NCBI RefSeq assembly: GCF_900499005.1
Contig: NZ_LS991317.1
Span: 251,222 to 315,221 of the forward strand
Direction: 5' to 3'
Source of the DNA: Actinomyces culturomici
GTDB taxonomy: Bacteria > Actinomycetota > Actinomycetes > Actinomycetales > Actinomycetaceae
Length of the DNA stretch: 64,000 nucleotides
How positions within the stretch are numbered: position 1 is the stretch's first letter; every line of letters begins with the position of its first letter. The translations under genes were made by a program, and so were the position numbers. Positions 17,227-26,486 of the stretch are shown here, in pieces. Under the pieces are notes generated by a model. That model worked only from the letters and a program-made list of their open reading frames with translations. It ran no database searches and was not told the origin of the DNA.

Positions 17227-18456
17227 GTGTCTCATCCCTCCCTCTACGCGTTCGGCTCCCCGGAGCACCTCCCCTGGCTCAAGGCGCAGCGCGCGGTGCT
17301 CGTCTCCTTCTACACGCCCGCAGTGGTCGACGAGGGTGCCGGCTACTACTGGCTCGATGCGGACGGCCGACCCCTCGCATCGAAGGGCGCGCAGCTCTGG
17401 CTCAACGCCCGCATGCTCCACTGCTTCTCGATCGAGTCCGTGCTCGGGAATCCAAGAGCGCGCGCGATTGCCGAGCACGGGGTCAACTATCTGCTCGGCG
17501 CGGGCCTAGATGCCAGATTTGGCGGATGGTGCTCGATCGTGGGTGGCGCGGCCCCCGATGATCGCAAGGAACTCTACGGGCAGGCGCATGTCCTCCTCGC
17601 TTCTTCCTCGGCGCTGCGCGCTAACATCGCCCGAGCCGACGAGCTCTTGGAGTTGGCGCTTGCGAACATCGAGCGCTTCTGGGTGGAGGAGGACGGCCGC
17701 GGTATCGAGGCCTTCGATCGCTCGTATGCAGTTGCCGAGGACTACCGCGGGCAAAACGCCAACATGCACCTGACTGAGGCGCTCATCGCGACCTTCGATG
17801 CGACCGGGGAGGAGCGCTGGCTCTCCCGCGCCGAGCGCATCGCCCGGTCGATCGCCGGCGGAGCTGCCGAGGACCGCGACGGCGCGTGGCGGCTCAACGA
17901 GCACTTCAACTCCCGCTGGAGCCCGATTCCCGACCACAATGTCGACGATCCTCGGCATGCGTTCCGACCCTACGGGTCACAGCCCGGCCACTGGCTCGAA
18001 TGGGCGAAGCTACTGTGCCAGCTGCGCGCCCGCGGGGTCGAGGGCGCGTGGACGCTGAGCGCAGCGAAGCGACTCTTCCACGGCGCCTTCACCGACGCCT
18101 GGGGGCCGAATGGCGGTTTCTGCTACACGGTCGACTGGGACGGCACGCCGGTCGTCCCGGAGAAGTACTGGTGGGCGGAAGCCGAGGCGATCGGCGCGGC
18201 TGCCTACCTCGCCGAGCTCACCGGTCAACGCGAGTACGCAGACACCTACTCGCTCCTGTGGGAGTGGACGGACACTCACCTCATCGACAGGGTGAAGGGT
18301 GGCTGGTTCCACGAGCTGTCCGTAGCGAATGCTCCGACCGCCTTCACCTGGGACGGGAAGCCCGACCTCTACCACGCCTACCAAGCGACCCTCTACGGCT
18401 TCACGACGGCCGCCTCCGGCTTCTTCACGCCGCACGTCGTCCCATCATCCGTCTGA
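17227..18456 (+). CDS. AGE-family sugar isomerase/epimerase (YihS/mannose-isomerase-like)
   Basis: A 409-residue (alpha/alpha)6-barrel protein of the N-acylglucosamine 2-epimerase superfamily. Motifs include KELYGQAHVLLA, QNANMHLTEALIA near residue 178 (candidate catalytic His), SQPGHWLEWAKLL near 257, YWWAEAEAIGAA and the C-terminal DLYHAYQATLYG near 380; the spread of His residues matches YihS-type aldose-ketose isomerases that act on mannose, glucose or lyxose. The GTG at 17227 has GGAAG upstream. It follows the SorC-type gene in the same direction by 104 bases and may join its regulon. The substrate is not determined; simple epimerase activity is an alternative. Confidence 0.78.
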   Translation: MSHPSLYAFGSPEHLPWLKAQRAVLVSFYTPAVVDEGAGYYWLDADGRPLASKGAQLWLNARMLHCFSIESVLGNPRARAIAEHGVNYLLGAGLDARFGGWCSIVGGAAPDDRKELYGQAHVLLASSSALRANIARADELLELALANIERFWVEEDGRGIEAFDRSYAVAEDYRGQNANMHLTEALIATFDATGEERWLSRAERIARSIAGGAAEDRDGAWRLNEHFNSRWSPIPDHNVDDPRHAFRPYGSQPGHWLEWAKLLCQLRARGVEGAWTLSAAKRLFHGAFTDAWGPNGGFCYTVDWDGTPVVPEKYWWAEAEAIGAAAYLAELTGQREYADTYSLLWEWTDTHLIDRVKGGWFHELSVANAPTAFTWDGKPDLYHAYQATLYGFTTAASGFFTPHVVPSSV

Positions 18457-18631
18457 GGCCGCAAAACGTTGGCGCCCCACGTCGCGACTGATACCCGCTG
18501 CACCCTTGAGAGAGCCTGAGTTCACGTCCGACATGTGTAGTTCGATGAAACCTAAGCGGATGAGAACCGTGTAAGGCTCGACGCCTACTCAAAGTGCACC
18601 GGGTGGTACCTAGTCCCTTTCCCCGGACCGC

Positions 18632-19634
18632 TCAGTGCTCGGCATCGCGGGAGGCGAGAAGGCGCTTCGCCCACTCGACCTGGTGGAGCCACTGGTAGGC
18701 GGCCCCGCCCTCGTGCGTGTTGAAGCGGTGGACGTCGATGTCGGCGGTCGGCGCCGCCCCTCCGGCCGCCCCCCACCAGTTGCGCGCCGCGAAGACGGAC
18801 GAGGGCGGGGCGATGGTGTCGAGGAGGGCGGTGGAGAACAGCGCGGGCGCGATCGCCCTCCGTCCGACGATCACCGTGTCGAAGTAGGAGAGCGTGCGGA
18901 ACACCATGTCCGCCCGGTCGCGGAACACTGAGAGGTAGCGGACGACCTCGTCGTAGGGGGTGCCCTCGGTGAGGCCGACAGAGCGGGGGAAATCGCTCAT
19001 GAAGGGGACGTCGGGCATCGCCCCGACAACCCGGTGATTGAGGGAGGCGGCTGCGATCGCGAGCGCCCCGCCCTGGGATCCGCCCGTCACGAGGATGCGC
19101 GAGGCGTCGACCTGCGGGAGAGCCGCGGCGGCCTCGACCGCGTGATGGGCGTCGACGTAGAGGCGCCGGTAGTAGTGGTCGCGGGGATCCTCGATCCCGC
19201 GGGTCATGAAGCCCTGATCGCCGTAGCCCGACCCGCGCGGGTCCGGGGTCGCTCCCCCGTTCCCCCAGGTGCCGCCCTGGCCGCGCGAGTCCATGAAGAA
19301 GTGGGCGAATCCGGCGCTCGCCCAGTCGAGGTGGTCGACGGGAAGACCGCGACCTCCGCCGTACCCCTGGTACTGGACGATCGTCGGAAGCGGGCGGTTC
19401 GCGTCCGCCGGGACCACGAGCCACGCCCGGATCGGATCCGAAGCCTGGGAAGGAGACGTCGAAGACCTCGAGCGTGACGAGCGGACATTCGGCCCGCTCG
19501 ATCGTGAGGAACGAGGGGTCGAAGGGGTTCTCCTCAAGGGTCGAGGCCCAGAAGTCGTCGAAATCCTGGGGCTCCGCCCGCTCGGGCCTGTAGCCCCGGA
19601 GCTCCTCGAGGTCCATGTCGTATCGGGTCGGCAT
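18632..19634 (-). pseudogene. Acetylxylan esterase (AXE1/CE7 type) with a frameshift
   Basis: Two frames together make one AXE1-family esterase of about 334 codons. The N-terminal part, from the ATG at 19634, reads MPTRYDMDLEELRGY to VSFPGFGSDP. The rest, from IRAWLVVPADANRPL, is one frame away and carries QYQGYGGGRG, the nucleophile elbow GGSQGGALA and the final His region RFNTHEGG. The frames switch within 19421-19445 and need one extra base or two missing bases. The family removes acetyl groups from xylo-oligosaccharides and cephalosporins. It is the last gene of the xylan operon. Whether the shift is biological or an assembly error cannot be told here; catalytic residues are otherwise intact. 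Confidence 0.8.
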
Positions 19635-19698
19635 CGTCCAACTCCGTTCCGTCGGATGCGGCGCGGCGGGCGGCCGATGCCGTCCGCCGCGCGTCGCA

Positions 19699-22020
19699 TC
19701 AGATCCGCTCGACCCTGACGGGCGTCGTGAGCACACGACCCTCGCCGACGATCCGGCGGCCCGGCTCGAGGACGACCCGCGTCGGCTCGAGACGGTCCTC
19801 GGACGAGGAACCGGCCGACAGGAGGACGTCCCCGCCCTCGACGATGCGGCGCATATCGATCCCCGTGAAGGAGAAGCGGTCGGCGTGGACGGTGAAGACG
19901 ACGCGGACCGACTCGCCGGGCGCGAGGCGCACCTTCGTGAAGCCGATGAGCTGCTTGAGCGGTCGGACGACTTCTCCGATCGGGTCGGAGGCGTAGAGCT
20001 GGACGACTTCGTCACCCTCGCGCTCGCCGCTGTTCCACACGACGACCGAGTACTCGACCGTCCCGTCGAGGGCGATCGACTCGGCGGAGACGCACGGGTC
20101 GGAGTACTCGAAGGAGGTGTAGGACAGGCCGTGCCCGAAGGGGAAGAGGGGGCGCGGATCGACGTTCGAGATCCCCTCGGACTCCCAGCCGAGCGGCGGC
20201 TGGAGGTAGGTGCCGGGCTGACCGCCGGGCGTGTTGGGAATCGCGATGGGAAGCCGCCCGGAGGGGTTGATCTCGCCGGTGAGGACGCGCGCGATGGCGC
20301 CCGCGCCCTCGACGCCGGGCATGAAGGACTGGACGATCGCCGCGCAGCGCTCGGCGTAGCGGCCCATCGCGTAGGGGCGGCCGGTGACGAGGAGGACGAC
20401 GACGGGCGTACCCGTCTCGAGGACCGCGTCGAGAAGCTCCCCCTGGCGTCCGGGCAGATCGAGGCTCGCGACGTCGCAGCCCTCCCCCGAGGTGCCGCCG
20501 CCGAACATGCCGGCGATGTCGCCGAGCGCAAGGATCGCGACCTCGGCGCTCTTCGCGGCCTCGACGGACTCGGCGATCTCCTCGTCGGTCCCCTCCATGA
20601 ATCCGGTGCCGCGGACGAAGACGGGGGAGTCGAAGACGGAGGAGAGGGCCTCGGGCAGGGTCTCGATGTCGAGGCCGATTCCCTTGTCCTCGTAGCGGGT
20701 GAGGACGTGGTTGGGGAAGGCGTAGCAGCCCATGAAGGACCGGACGTCACCGGGGACCGGGCCGATGACGGCGAGGCGCGTCGCAGGGGCGAGCGGGAGG
20801 ATCCCGTCGTTCTTCGCGAGGACGATCGACTCCTCCGCCATGCGCTTGGCGACCGCGCGGTTCTCCGCGGAATCGAGGTCGCGCGACGGGTCGGCCGTCG
20901 GCTCCCAATCGGCGTCAAGGAGACCGAGACGGACCTTTTGGAGGAGGACGCGCCGGGCTGCGGTCTCGATCTGCTCCTCGGTGACGAGCCCGCGCTCGAC
21001 CGCCTCGGCGAGGCCCGCGAAGCACGTCGTCTCGGGGAGCTCGACGTCGAGGCCCGCCCGCAGGGCGAGAGCCCCGGCCTCGACGTAGTCGCCTGCGATC
21101 CGGTGCATCCTCTCGAGGAAGCGGATCGACCAGTAATCGGAGACCACCGCGCCGTCGAACCCCCAGCGGTCGCGGAGGGTCTCGGTGAGAAGCCGGTGCG
21201 AGGCGGCGGCGGGAACGCCGTCGATATCGGAGTAGGAGTTCATCACGCAGGCGACGCCGCCCTCGCGGACCGCCATCTCGAACGAGGGGAGCATGATGTC
21301 CTCGACCTCGCGCGGTCCCATCGAAACAGGCGCGTGGTTGCGCCCGCCGCGCGATGCCGGGTAGCCGACGAAGTGCTTGAGCGTCGCCATGACGCCGGTG
21401 GACTGCAGGCCCTTGACGTAGGCGGTTCCGAGCGAGCCGACGAGGTAGGGATCCTCGCCGCAGGTCTCCTCGACGCGGCCCCATCGGTAGTCGCGGACGA
21501 CATCGAGGAGGGGAGAGAGGCCCTGGTGGACGCCGACGGCGGCGAGATCGGAGCCGATGCGGGTCGCCATTTCGGCGATGAGCTCGGGGTTCCACGTCGC
21601 GCCCCAGGCGATCGCGGCGGGGTAGACAGTCGCCCGATAGGCGGTGAAGCCGGTGAGGCACTCCTCGTGGACGATCGCGGGAATGCCGAAGGCGTTGCGC
21701 GCGCGCACGTCCTCCTGCATCCGCTTGAGCTTCGCGACGCCCTCGGGAACTTCAAGAGGATCGCTGCCCCACACGCGTGTCAGATGGCCGAGACCACCAT
21801 CCGTCGTCTCCTCCCACGTAAGAGAGTCGACCTGGAACGCGTTCTCCATCGGGGCGACCTCGTGGTCATCGCCGGTCGGCTCGGGAGCGGGTACTTCATC
21901 CTCGGGATCGCGGGCCCAGAAGGATCCGAGCTGGTGGATCTTCGCGTCGAGGTCCATCTCGGCGAGAAGAGCATCGACGCGCGGCTCGGGGCTCAGCGAG
22001 GTGTTGTGCCAGGTCCTCAT
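19699..22020 (-). CDS. Glycoside hydrolase family 3, beta-xylosidase/glucosidase type
   Basis: A 773-residue enzyme without a signal peptide. GH3 landmarks: IVHEECLTGF near residue 115, ATLKHFVGYPASRGGRNHAP near 215 (KHF and R-H-P sugar-binding residues), and nucleophile Asp295 in GAVVSDYW; the alpha/beta sandwich and fibronectin-like domain follow (PFGHGLSYTSFEYS near 610). The EECLTG and VVSDY pattern is typical of beta-xylosidases/beta-glucosidases that process plant oligosaccharides. I chose ATG 22020 because GGAGGAGAG lies just upstream; it overlaps the preceding GH3 stop by 4 bases. The context of xylan import suggests xylose release. Confidence 0.87.
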   Translation of the reverse strand: MRTWHNTSLSPEPRVDALLAEMDLDAKIHQLGSFWARDPEDEVPAPEPTGDDHEVAPMENAFQVDSLTWEETTDGGLGHLTRVWGSDPLEVPEGVAKLKRMQEDVRARNAFGIPAIVHEECLTGFTAYRATVYPAAIAWGATWNPELIAEMATRIGSDLAAVGVHQGLSPLLDVVRDYRWGRVEETCGEDPYLVGSLGTAYVKGLQSTGVMATLKHFVGYPASRGGRNHAPVSMGPREVEDIMLPSFEMAVREGGVACVMNSYSDIDGVPAAASHRLLTETLRDRWGFDGAVVSDYWSIRFLERMHRIAGDYVEAGALALRAGLDVELPETTCFAGLAEAVERGLVTEEQIETAARRVLLQKVRLGLLDADWEPTADPSRDLDSAENRAVAKRMAEESIVLAKNDGILPLAPATRLAVIGPVPGDVRSFMGCYAFPNHVLTRYEDKGIGLDIETLPEALSSVFDSPVFVRGTGFMEGTDEEIAESVEAAKSAEVAILALGDIAGMFGGGTSGEGCDVASLDLPGRQGELLDAVLETGTPVVVLLVTGRPYAMGRYAERCAAIVQSFMPGVEGAGAIARVLTGEINPSGRLPIAIPNTPGGQPGTYLQPPLGWESEGISNVDPRPLFPFGHGLSYTSFEYSDPCVSAESIALDGTVEYSVVVWNSGEREGDEVVQLYASDPIGEVVRPLKQLIGFTKVRLAPGESVRVVFTVHADRFSFTGIDMRRIVEGGDVLLSAGSSSEDRLEPTRVVLEPGRRIVGEGRVLTTPVRVERI

Positions 22021-24395
22021 TTCTCTCCTCCATGGCATTGCTCGTTCGTCCTATTGCTTGCCGTCGAATCAACCTGATGAAGAAGACGATCGACATCCGC
22101 CCGGGAGAATCCCATTCCGGGGAACGTGACGAGTCGCATCAGGGGGATCGCACCCATCATCCGACCCGACTTCGGATCCTCTACGAGCTCGGCCAACCCT
22201 GGGGCTTCTCGACGAAGCACCTCCTCACCAATCGGGTCATCGATCCACTCCGAGAGCGTCGACTCCCGGTCGAGCGGCCTGCGAGCCTCATCAGCGCGAA
22301 CTCGGCATACGACGTTGTCCCCGCGATCTCGCGAGTGTCGAGCCACGACGAAGCGCCAATATCCCGGTTCCACAAGCCAATTCCCGATTCCGACGTCCCA
22401 GTGCGCAAACGACCGCGCCGATACCTCGAGATCCACGACGGTCGATTCATTCGGTTCCAATTCGACCTTGGCGAAATCCACGAGGGACCGAGGCGCTCGC
22501 ACGATCTTCGAGTCCGAAACACGTTCGAGGTACAACTGCACCACCTCGCTTCCTCGGCGATCTCCAACGTTGCCGACGCGTACCCGAACACGTCCGAGCG
22601 CATCTCTTCCAGACGCATCGCCCACTTCGATCTCAGTCGGGGCATCGAGAAGCTCCACGGAGAATGACGTGTACGAAAGGCCGAACCCGAAGGGGAAGAC
22701 AGGATCCAACGCCTGGGCGTCGAGTCCCCTGTAGCCAACGAAGATACCCTCCCCGTAGTTGACGATTCCGCCCTCTCCCGGGAAATTCAACTGAGCAGCG
22801 ACATGCTCGAGACGCGCTGGCAGTGACTCTGCGAGTCTTCCGCCGGGCTCGGCCGTTCCAAGGAGGACGTCGACAATGGCCGCGCCTCCGGCCTCTCCGC
22901 CCAACCAGCACTCAAGGAGCGCATCGCACCTCTCGAGCATGTCTGCGACCTCGATGGACGCCCCGTTCGAGAGGACGATGACGCACTCTCGCGCGACTTT
23001 CGAGATCTCGCCGAGGAGACGAAGCTGGACCTCAGGGATGCGCATGTCGTCCCTGTCGTAGCCCTCTGCCTCGATCGACTCCGGAAGCCCGAGGAAGATC
23101 ACGGCCCTTCGCCCAGAGGCGGCTTGGACTGCTCGTTCTCTTTGAGCGTCGGCATCGACTGAAGAATCGATTGGGAAGCCGTCTTCGAATACGAGCGCGC
23201 CCTCATCGAGTCGGCGACCGAACTCATCGAGTGCGGCGACAAGATGCCTCGGCGCGACTTGCGATGAACCCGCTCCCTGATATCGGGGCCTGCGTGCGAA
23301 TTCCCCGATCACGACGACTGGATCCGCTGCGGTGATCGTCGCCTTGTTGAACGGTAGAACCGCGTGGTCGTTCACGACCGCATTCTTCAGAAGAACCGCA
23401 CCAGCGGCCGCCGCTCGACGCGCGAGTTCATGGTGGGACGAGTAGTCGACCGACGGAGGGTTCTCAAGAGCGGGAGCTGCCGCAAGAACCAGGGCGACGA
23501 CACGACGCGCTGCGGCATCGAGTGCCGCTTCGTCGATGGCTCCCGAACGGACCGCAGCGACGATCTGCGCGTCCGTGTCGCCTCCGGACGAGGGCATTTC
23601 AAGATCGAGCCCCGCAGCCAGCGCCCTGACGCGATCGTCCACCGCCCCCCAGTCCGAAACCACGAGGCCCTCGAAACCCCACTCATCACGAAGGATCTCA
23701 GTGAGCAACCACTTGCTTTGGGACGCGTACTCTCCGTTGATTCTGTTGTATGAACACATCACTGTCCGCGGGTGAGCATCTTTGACTGTCGCTTCGAAAG
23801 CGGGCAGGTAGATCTCACGGAGCGTCCGCTCATCGAGCCTCGCATCCACTCTCATGCGGTCGGTCTCTTGGTTGTTGACGGCGAAGTGCTTCAGAGAGGC
23901 GCCGACTCCGCGCGATTGAATCCCCTTCACGAGAGCGGTCGCCATTCGTCCTGCGAGAATCGGATCCTCCGAGAAGTATTCGAAGTTCCGACCGCAGAGC
24001 GGCGAACGCTTGATGTTCACGCCCGGGCCGAGAAGAACTCCGACTCCGTTATCGGCGCTCTCCGCGCCGAGTGCGCGTCCGACCTCTTGAAGGAGGGACG
24101 GATCCCAACTCGACCCCAGGGTTGCCGCAGTCGGAAAACAGGTTGCGGGAACCGACTCGTTAAGACCGAGATGATCAGCTGAGGCGGCTTGCTTGCGAAG
24201 CCCATGGGGACCATCCGTCATCATCATCGGCGCAAGAGACAAGCGCTCGCAGCCCTTCGTGTGCCAGAAGTCGAGCCCCGATGTCAGAGCCGCCTTCTCC
24301 TCGAGGCTCATCTCAGCTACGAGATGCGCCGCTTCCTCTGCGAGGTCCAGATGTCCGCCGCCGGCTCGGCTTCCTGAATCCACTACCACAATCAT
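22017..24395 (-). CDS. Glycoside hydrolase family 3 beta-glucosidase type
   Basis: A 792-residue enzyme of the classical three-domain GH3 type: ALTSGLDFWHTKG and MMTDGPHGLRK near residues 37-68, SLKHFAVNNQETDRMRVDA near 165-185, and nucleophile Asp248 in LVVSDWGAVDDR. The middle domain keeps GLPESIEAEGYDRD near 465, a region that usually supplies the general acid, and the PFGFGLSYTSF fibronectin-type domain follows. It lies between the GH120 gene and the second GH3, which starts inside its stop codon (ATGA), so the pair is translated together. Its codon and base use is less GC-rich than the second GH3, hinting that the two arrived separately. Confidence 0.88.
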   Translation of the reverse strand: MIVVVDSGSRAGGGHLDLAEEAAHLVAEMSLEEKAALTSGLDFWHTKGCERLSLAPMMMTDGPHGLRKQAASADHLGLNESVPATCFPTAATLGSSWDPSLLQEVGRALGAESADNGVGVLLGPGVNIKRSPLCGRNFEYFSEDPILAGRMATALVKGIQSRGVGASLKHFAVNNQETDRMRVDARLDERTLREIYLPAFEATVKDAHPRTVMCSYNRINGEYASQSKWLLTEILRDEWGFEGLVVSDWGAVDDRVRALAAGLDLEMPSSGGDTDAQIVAAVRSGAIDEAALDAAARRVVALVLAAAPALENPPSVDYSSHHELARRAAAAGAVLLKNAVVNDHAVLPFNKATITAADPVVVIGEFARRPRYQGAGSSQVAPRHLVAALDEFGRRLDEGALVFEDGFPIDSSVDADAQRERAVQAASGRRAVIFLGLPESIEAEGYDRDDMRIPEVQLRLLGEISKVARECVIVLSNGASIEVADMLERCDALLECWLGGEAGGAAIVDVLLGTAEPGGRLAESLPARLEHVAAQLNFPGEGGIVNYGEGIFVGYRGLDAQALDPVFPFGFGLSYTSFSVELLDAPTEIEVGDASGRDALGRVRVRVGNVGDRRGSEVVQLYLERVSDSKIVRAPRSLVDFAKVELEPNESTVVDLEVSARSFAHWDVGIGNWLVEPGYWRFVVARHSRDRGDNVVCRVRADEARRPLDRESTLSEWIDDPIGEEVLRREAPGLAELVEDPKSGRMMGAIPLMRLVTFPGMGFSRADVDRLLHQVDSTASNRTNEQCHGGEK

Positions 24396-24432
24396 CCCGC
24401 CCCTCTACTTGCCAAATCGTGCTCGAACCGAA

Positions 24433-24465
24433 GTTCGGCGGCGGAGATCCCCTCCGCCGCCGAAC
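24433..24465. terminator. Intercistronic hairpin after the GH120 gene
   Basis: A perfect 13-bp stem (24433-24445 with 24453-24465) has a 7-base loop, lying 5 bases past the GH120 stop and 38 bases before the GH3 start. No T-tract follows, so it may attenuate or stabilise the message within the operon rather than end it. Confidence 0.6.
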
Positions 24466-24469
24466 TCGA

Positions 24470-26446
24470 TCACAGGATTCGAATGCGTCCTTCTCCAGCA
24501 GGAAGCGCATTCAGCGGCCCGGCGCTGACTCGAGCGCCCGCTTCACTGGACTCGCCGATGAGATCGAGCGCGAAACACACCGGTGAGCCATCCGGATCCT
24601 CGTACTCGCAATCGGGGAAGTGGCACCTCTCGAGGGATGACCCCGCAGGACGGGAGATCTCGATGGCGGCGAGATCCTCCGGGAAAACCGTCTCGAGGAA
24701 GACTCCCTCATCCGAGGCGACCACCTTCGCGGCCGCAGGGAACTCCTCGACGATGGGGTCGACCTCCCCCGCGTAGGGGCGGGCACCACCGAAGTAGGCG
24801 TTCATCCTCGCGTATACCGGCAGCTTCCGACCGAAGTAGCGTTCATGGTCGGACTCGGACTCGCCGACTTGGCGCATGTACTCGTCGAAGCTCGCCGGAT
24901 ATTCCGCGTAACCCTCGGTGCCGGCATGGGCCTTCCCCCCAAACCATCCATCGACCGCATAGGCGGTATCGGGATCGATATTGAGGAAGACGTTCCCCAC
25001 CCACCGGTCATCCCCACCGGGAATGAAGGCGAAGCCCGAAACCTGAGTCGAATGCGGGACGTGGTAGGGCGTTGATCGATCCATGACGGGCTCGAGCCGC
25101 ACGGTGCCCGCGACGAGATTCCGGACGAACGCTCCGCCATCGGAAACGACTTCGATGGAGGCCTTCGACGCCAGAACGTTGTGGTCGACGACGTAGGGAC
25201 CGTGGCTCACTTCGACGAAGAGATCACGGCAGTTCGAATCGAGGACGTTCCTCGTCACCCTCGTTCCCTGAGTCTCCCAGTCGAGCCAGATCCCCAACGA
25301 GCAATCATGGATGTGGTTCCTGGCGATCCGCACGTCGAGTGCGGCATGCAGCTTGATTCCGGCGATCTCATGGCCCCAGAACTCGCGTTTGAGGGCGATG
25401 TCGTGGATGTCGTTCTCCTCGATCGTCGAGAAGACGCAACCGAGATGACCGACGATGCCGGCCTGGCCGCAATGGTGAATGTGGTTCCTTCGAACGATGT
25501 GCGAGCCGATGTGCTCCTTGTCCCAGCCGATCTGACGAGCTGAGAAGACGGACTCGAGCTGGTACTGGTACCCGGGCTTGTCCGCACGCTTCGTCGAGTA
25601 GTTGTCGCCGCTCGAGCGTTCCTTGCCCAACGAGACGCCGACGCACTTGGAATCGTGGATGTCATTGTCCTCGATGATCCATCCCTTCGCCCAGTTCGGC
25701 CCGATAAGGCCTTCCTGGAATGCGGTCGGAGGCGCCCACTGGGTAGCCGCGTGGCAGAGCTCGAATCCGCGAACCGTGATCCAGTCGACATGATGCTCGG
25801 TCGGCCAGAACACCGCCGGCCGCACGCTGATCTCGATCAGATGCTCACGCGGATCGATGTCGCCGAAGCTCGCCCAGATGACGGTCTCTTCATCTCCGAC
25901 TTCCGCGAACCACCGACGAGCCGTCCACTCCGGTTCCACAACGGATACCGTCGTGCCCGTCCAGTTGTCGAGAATCGTCGTTTCGACACGAGCTTCGCGA
26001 AGGGACTCGAGACTCGTGGCCTCGTACAGCGAGTGGCCGTCGAGGTAGACGTCTCCGAGGTGCCTCTTCTCATCGCCGAAGACATATGGAACGACGACCC
26101 AGTCGCCTTCGACCGGTGTGGCGAACGGGTTGAAGTCGCCGAAGACGGAGGCCGGAATGGTGGCCTTCCAGATCCCGAGTCCGTCTTGGGTCCACGCGTC
26201 GACGACTTCCGAACCCTTGATGACGACATGCTCGCCGGGCGCTGCGGCGAAAGTGATTCGGCGCAGGTTCGAGAGTCCGGATGTACGGGGCTTCACCCAT
26301 TCGCGGTATTCACCGGAATGAACGATGACCTCATCTCCGGGCAGGGCCATCTCAGCGGCCCGGTTGATCGTGCGGACGGGAGCGTCAACGCTTCCGATGT
26401 TGGCGTCGTCGCCGGAAAGCGCGACGTGGATAACTGAGTTGTTCAT
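24470..26446 (-). CDS. GH120 beta-xylosidase (parallel beta-helix)
   Basis: A 658-residue protein matching the GH120 family, typified by XylC of Thermoanaerobacterium, along its length: IHVALSGDDANIGS start, EYREWVKP near residue 47, GLIGPNWAKGWIIEDN near 247, GYQYQLESVF near 292, GHEIAGIKLHAALDV near 358. The catalytic pair is conserved: Asp389 in WLDWETQGTRV and Glu412 in FVEVSHGPY, 23 residues apart as in XylC. No signal peptide, so it acts in the cytoplasm on imported xylo-oligosaccharides, releasing xylose with retention. It lies directly downstream of the ABC importer permeases (40-base gap). The assignment rests on remembered family sequence. Confidence 0.88.
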   Translation of the reverse strand: MNNSVIHVALSGDDANIGSVDAPVRTINRAAEMALPGDEVIVHSGEYREWVKPRTSGLSNLRRITFAAAPGEHVVIKGSEVVDAWTQDGLGIWKATIPASVFGDFNPFATPVEGDWVVVPYVFGDEKRHLGDVYLDGHSLYEATSLESLREARVETTILDNWTGTTVSVVEPEWTARRWFAEVGDEETVIWASFGDIDPREHLIEISVRPAVFWPTEHHVDWITVRGFELCHAATQWAPPTAFQEGLIGPNWAKGWIIEDNDIHDSKCVGVSLGKERSSGDNYSTKRADKPGYQYQLESVFSARQIGWDKEHIGSHIVRRNHIHHCGQAGIVGHLGCVFSTIEENDIHDIALKREFWGHEIAGIKLHAALDVRIARNHIHDCSLGIWLDWETQGTRVTRNVLDSNCRDLFVEVSHGPYVVDHNVLASKASIEVVSDGGAFVRNLVAGTVRLEPVMDRSTPYHVPHSTQVSGFAFIPGGDDRWVGNVFLNIDPDTAYAVDGWFGGKAHAGTEGYAEYPASFDEYMRQVGESESDHERYFGRKLPVYARMNAYFGGARPYAGEVDPIVEEFPAAAKVVASDEGVFLETVFPEDLAAIEISRPAGSSLERCHFPDCEYEDPDGSPVCFALDLIGESSEAGARVSAGPLNALPAGEGRIRIL

Positions 26447-26486
26447 TTCATTCCTTGATCTCTACACGAAAGGAGGTGGATTCGGT

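Noticed and set aside
18585..20918. 777-codon open frame running through the second GH3 and the esterase
   Set aside because: Only its middle part (the first 65 codons of the esterase from 19634) is coding; the rest is a Ser/Arg/Pro-rich shadow.
26469..26478. AAAGGAGGTG, a perfect Shine-Dalgarno-like sequence on the + strand
   Set aside because: It lies antisense between the MalG-type and GH120 genes and no gene follows it on the + strand.
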